From Clostridium sp. CCUG 7971 (GTDB lineage: Bacteria > Bacillota > Clostridia > Peptostreptococcales > Peptostreptococcaceae): a stretch of 53,952 bases of DNA. The notes under the pieces were generated by a model that saw only the letters and a program-made list of their open reading frames with translations, searched no databases and was not told where the DNA came from. The position numbers were made by a program, and so were the translations under genes. The DNA lies in contig NZ_JAFFPK010000066.1 in assembly GCF_017590215.1 (NCBI RefSeq), forward strand, positions 1 to 53,952, in the 5' to 3' direction. Below are positions 53,538 through 53,952 of the stretch, one piece after another; positions within the stretch are counted from its first letter, which is position 1, and each line of letters begins with the position of its first letter.

Positions 53538-53952
53538 TGATAATTACATATATACAATTATTTTTTGAATTTTTTAAAACAGGACTATTTGCTATCGGTG
53601 GTGGGCTTTCCACGTTACCATTTTTGTATGATATAGCTGAAAAATATACATGGTTTGATAAATCCATGCTTGCCGATATGATAGCAATATCTCAATCAAC
53701 TCCAGGACCAATAGGAATAAATATGGCAACATATGCTGGATTTAATGCAGCTGGAACATTAGGAGCAGTTATAGCCACATTTGGACTTGTACTACCATCA
53801 TTTATAATAATAATTATAGTAGCTCATTTTCTAAAGAAATTTAGAGAGAGTAAGGGGGTAAATGCAGTTTTTTATGGGATTAGACCAGCTGTGACAGGAC
53901 TTATAGCAATTGCAGGATTTGAGATTTTAAAATTATCAGTTATTACATTAAA
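53537..53952 (+). CDS. chromate transporter family (CHR), second half, truncated by window edge
   Basis: 138 residues before the window ends. FFKTGLFAIGGGLSTLPFL, ISQSTPGPIGINMATYAG and TFGLVLPSFIIIII match CHR proteins. It overlaps the stop of the first copy (TAATG), so the two are translated together. Open to the right. Confidence 0.88.
   Translation, partial: MIITYIQLFFEFFKTGLFAIGGGLSTLPFLYDIAEKYTWFDKSMLADMIAISQSTPGPIGINMATYAGFNAAGTLGAVIATFGLVLPSFIIIIIVAHFLKKFRESKGVNAVFYGIRPAVTGLIAIAGFEILKLSVITL

Overview
The window is low-GC, A-rich DNA with strong purine-rich ribosome-binding sites, PolC-type replication polymerase, T-box and c-di-GMP riboswitches, BrnQ, SH3b autolysin and many intrinsic terminators. 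This points to a Firmicute of class Clostridia, most like Peptostreptococcaceae (Paraclostridium, Romboutsia or Clostridioides relatives); the genus is an inference. No rRNA, tRNA, CRISPR array, phage or insertion sequence was recognised.

Layout. 1-10.4 kb: end of an unknown gene, a hypothetical gene, a six-SH3b glucosaminidase, a small membrane protein, an HEVGH metallopeptidase-like gene with a coupled small ORF, polC, and an unrecognised protein with three 104-residue repeats and a C-terminal membrane anchor. 10.5-16.1 kb: a BceAB-type ABC transporter followed by a frame-broken lytic-transglycosylase-like gene, a DUF985 cupin and SelO. 16.3-25 kb: M20 amidohydrolase and DeoR-type regulator, T-box-controlled brnQ, a chemoreceptor behind a c-di-GMP-I riboswitch but broken by two frameshifts, and D-serine dehydratase with a divergent XRE-cupin regulator. 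25-31 kb: a MerR regulator with two 19-bp-spacer operators and a DXS-like transketolase, a decayed AEC transporter, a PadR/HAAS/DUF4097 operon, and a HutP-family RNA-binding regulator. 31-40 kb: a UAG-rich leader with a terminator in front of a PF04392-type ABC transporter, several hypotheticals, a Fur/PerR-boxed ahpC with a domain-permuted AhpF, and an MGMT-AlkD repair pair. 40-45 kb: agmatine deiminase pathway (aguR, putrescine carbamoyltransferase, antiporter, agmatine deiminase) without carbamate kinase. 45-54 kb: nitrate reductase operon (catalytic, Fe-S, flavin subunits), a TDT/SLAC1-type membrane protein, molybdenum cofactor genes mobB-moeA-mobA-MOSC, and a chromate-transporter pair running off the window.

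The strongest system-level observations are: a HutP-family gene followed by clustered UAG triplets and a terminator ahead of an ABC transporter (possible RNA antitermination switch); an aldehyde-type MerR/DXS-like pair with an altered substrate-phosphate site; CRP/FNR-like palindromes at exactly -41.5 from predicted starts of both the nitrate reductase operon and the TDT transporter; and five frame disruptions each repaired by adding one A, which raises the question of sequence error versus slippage.
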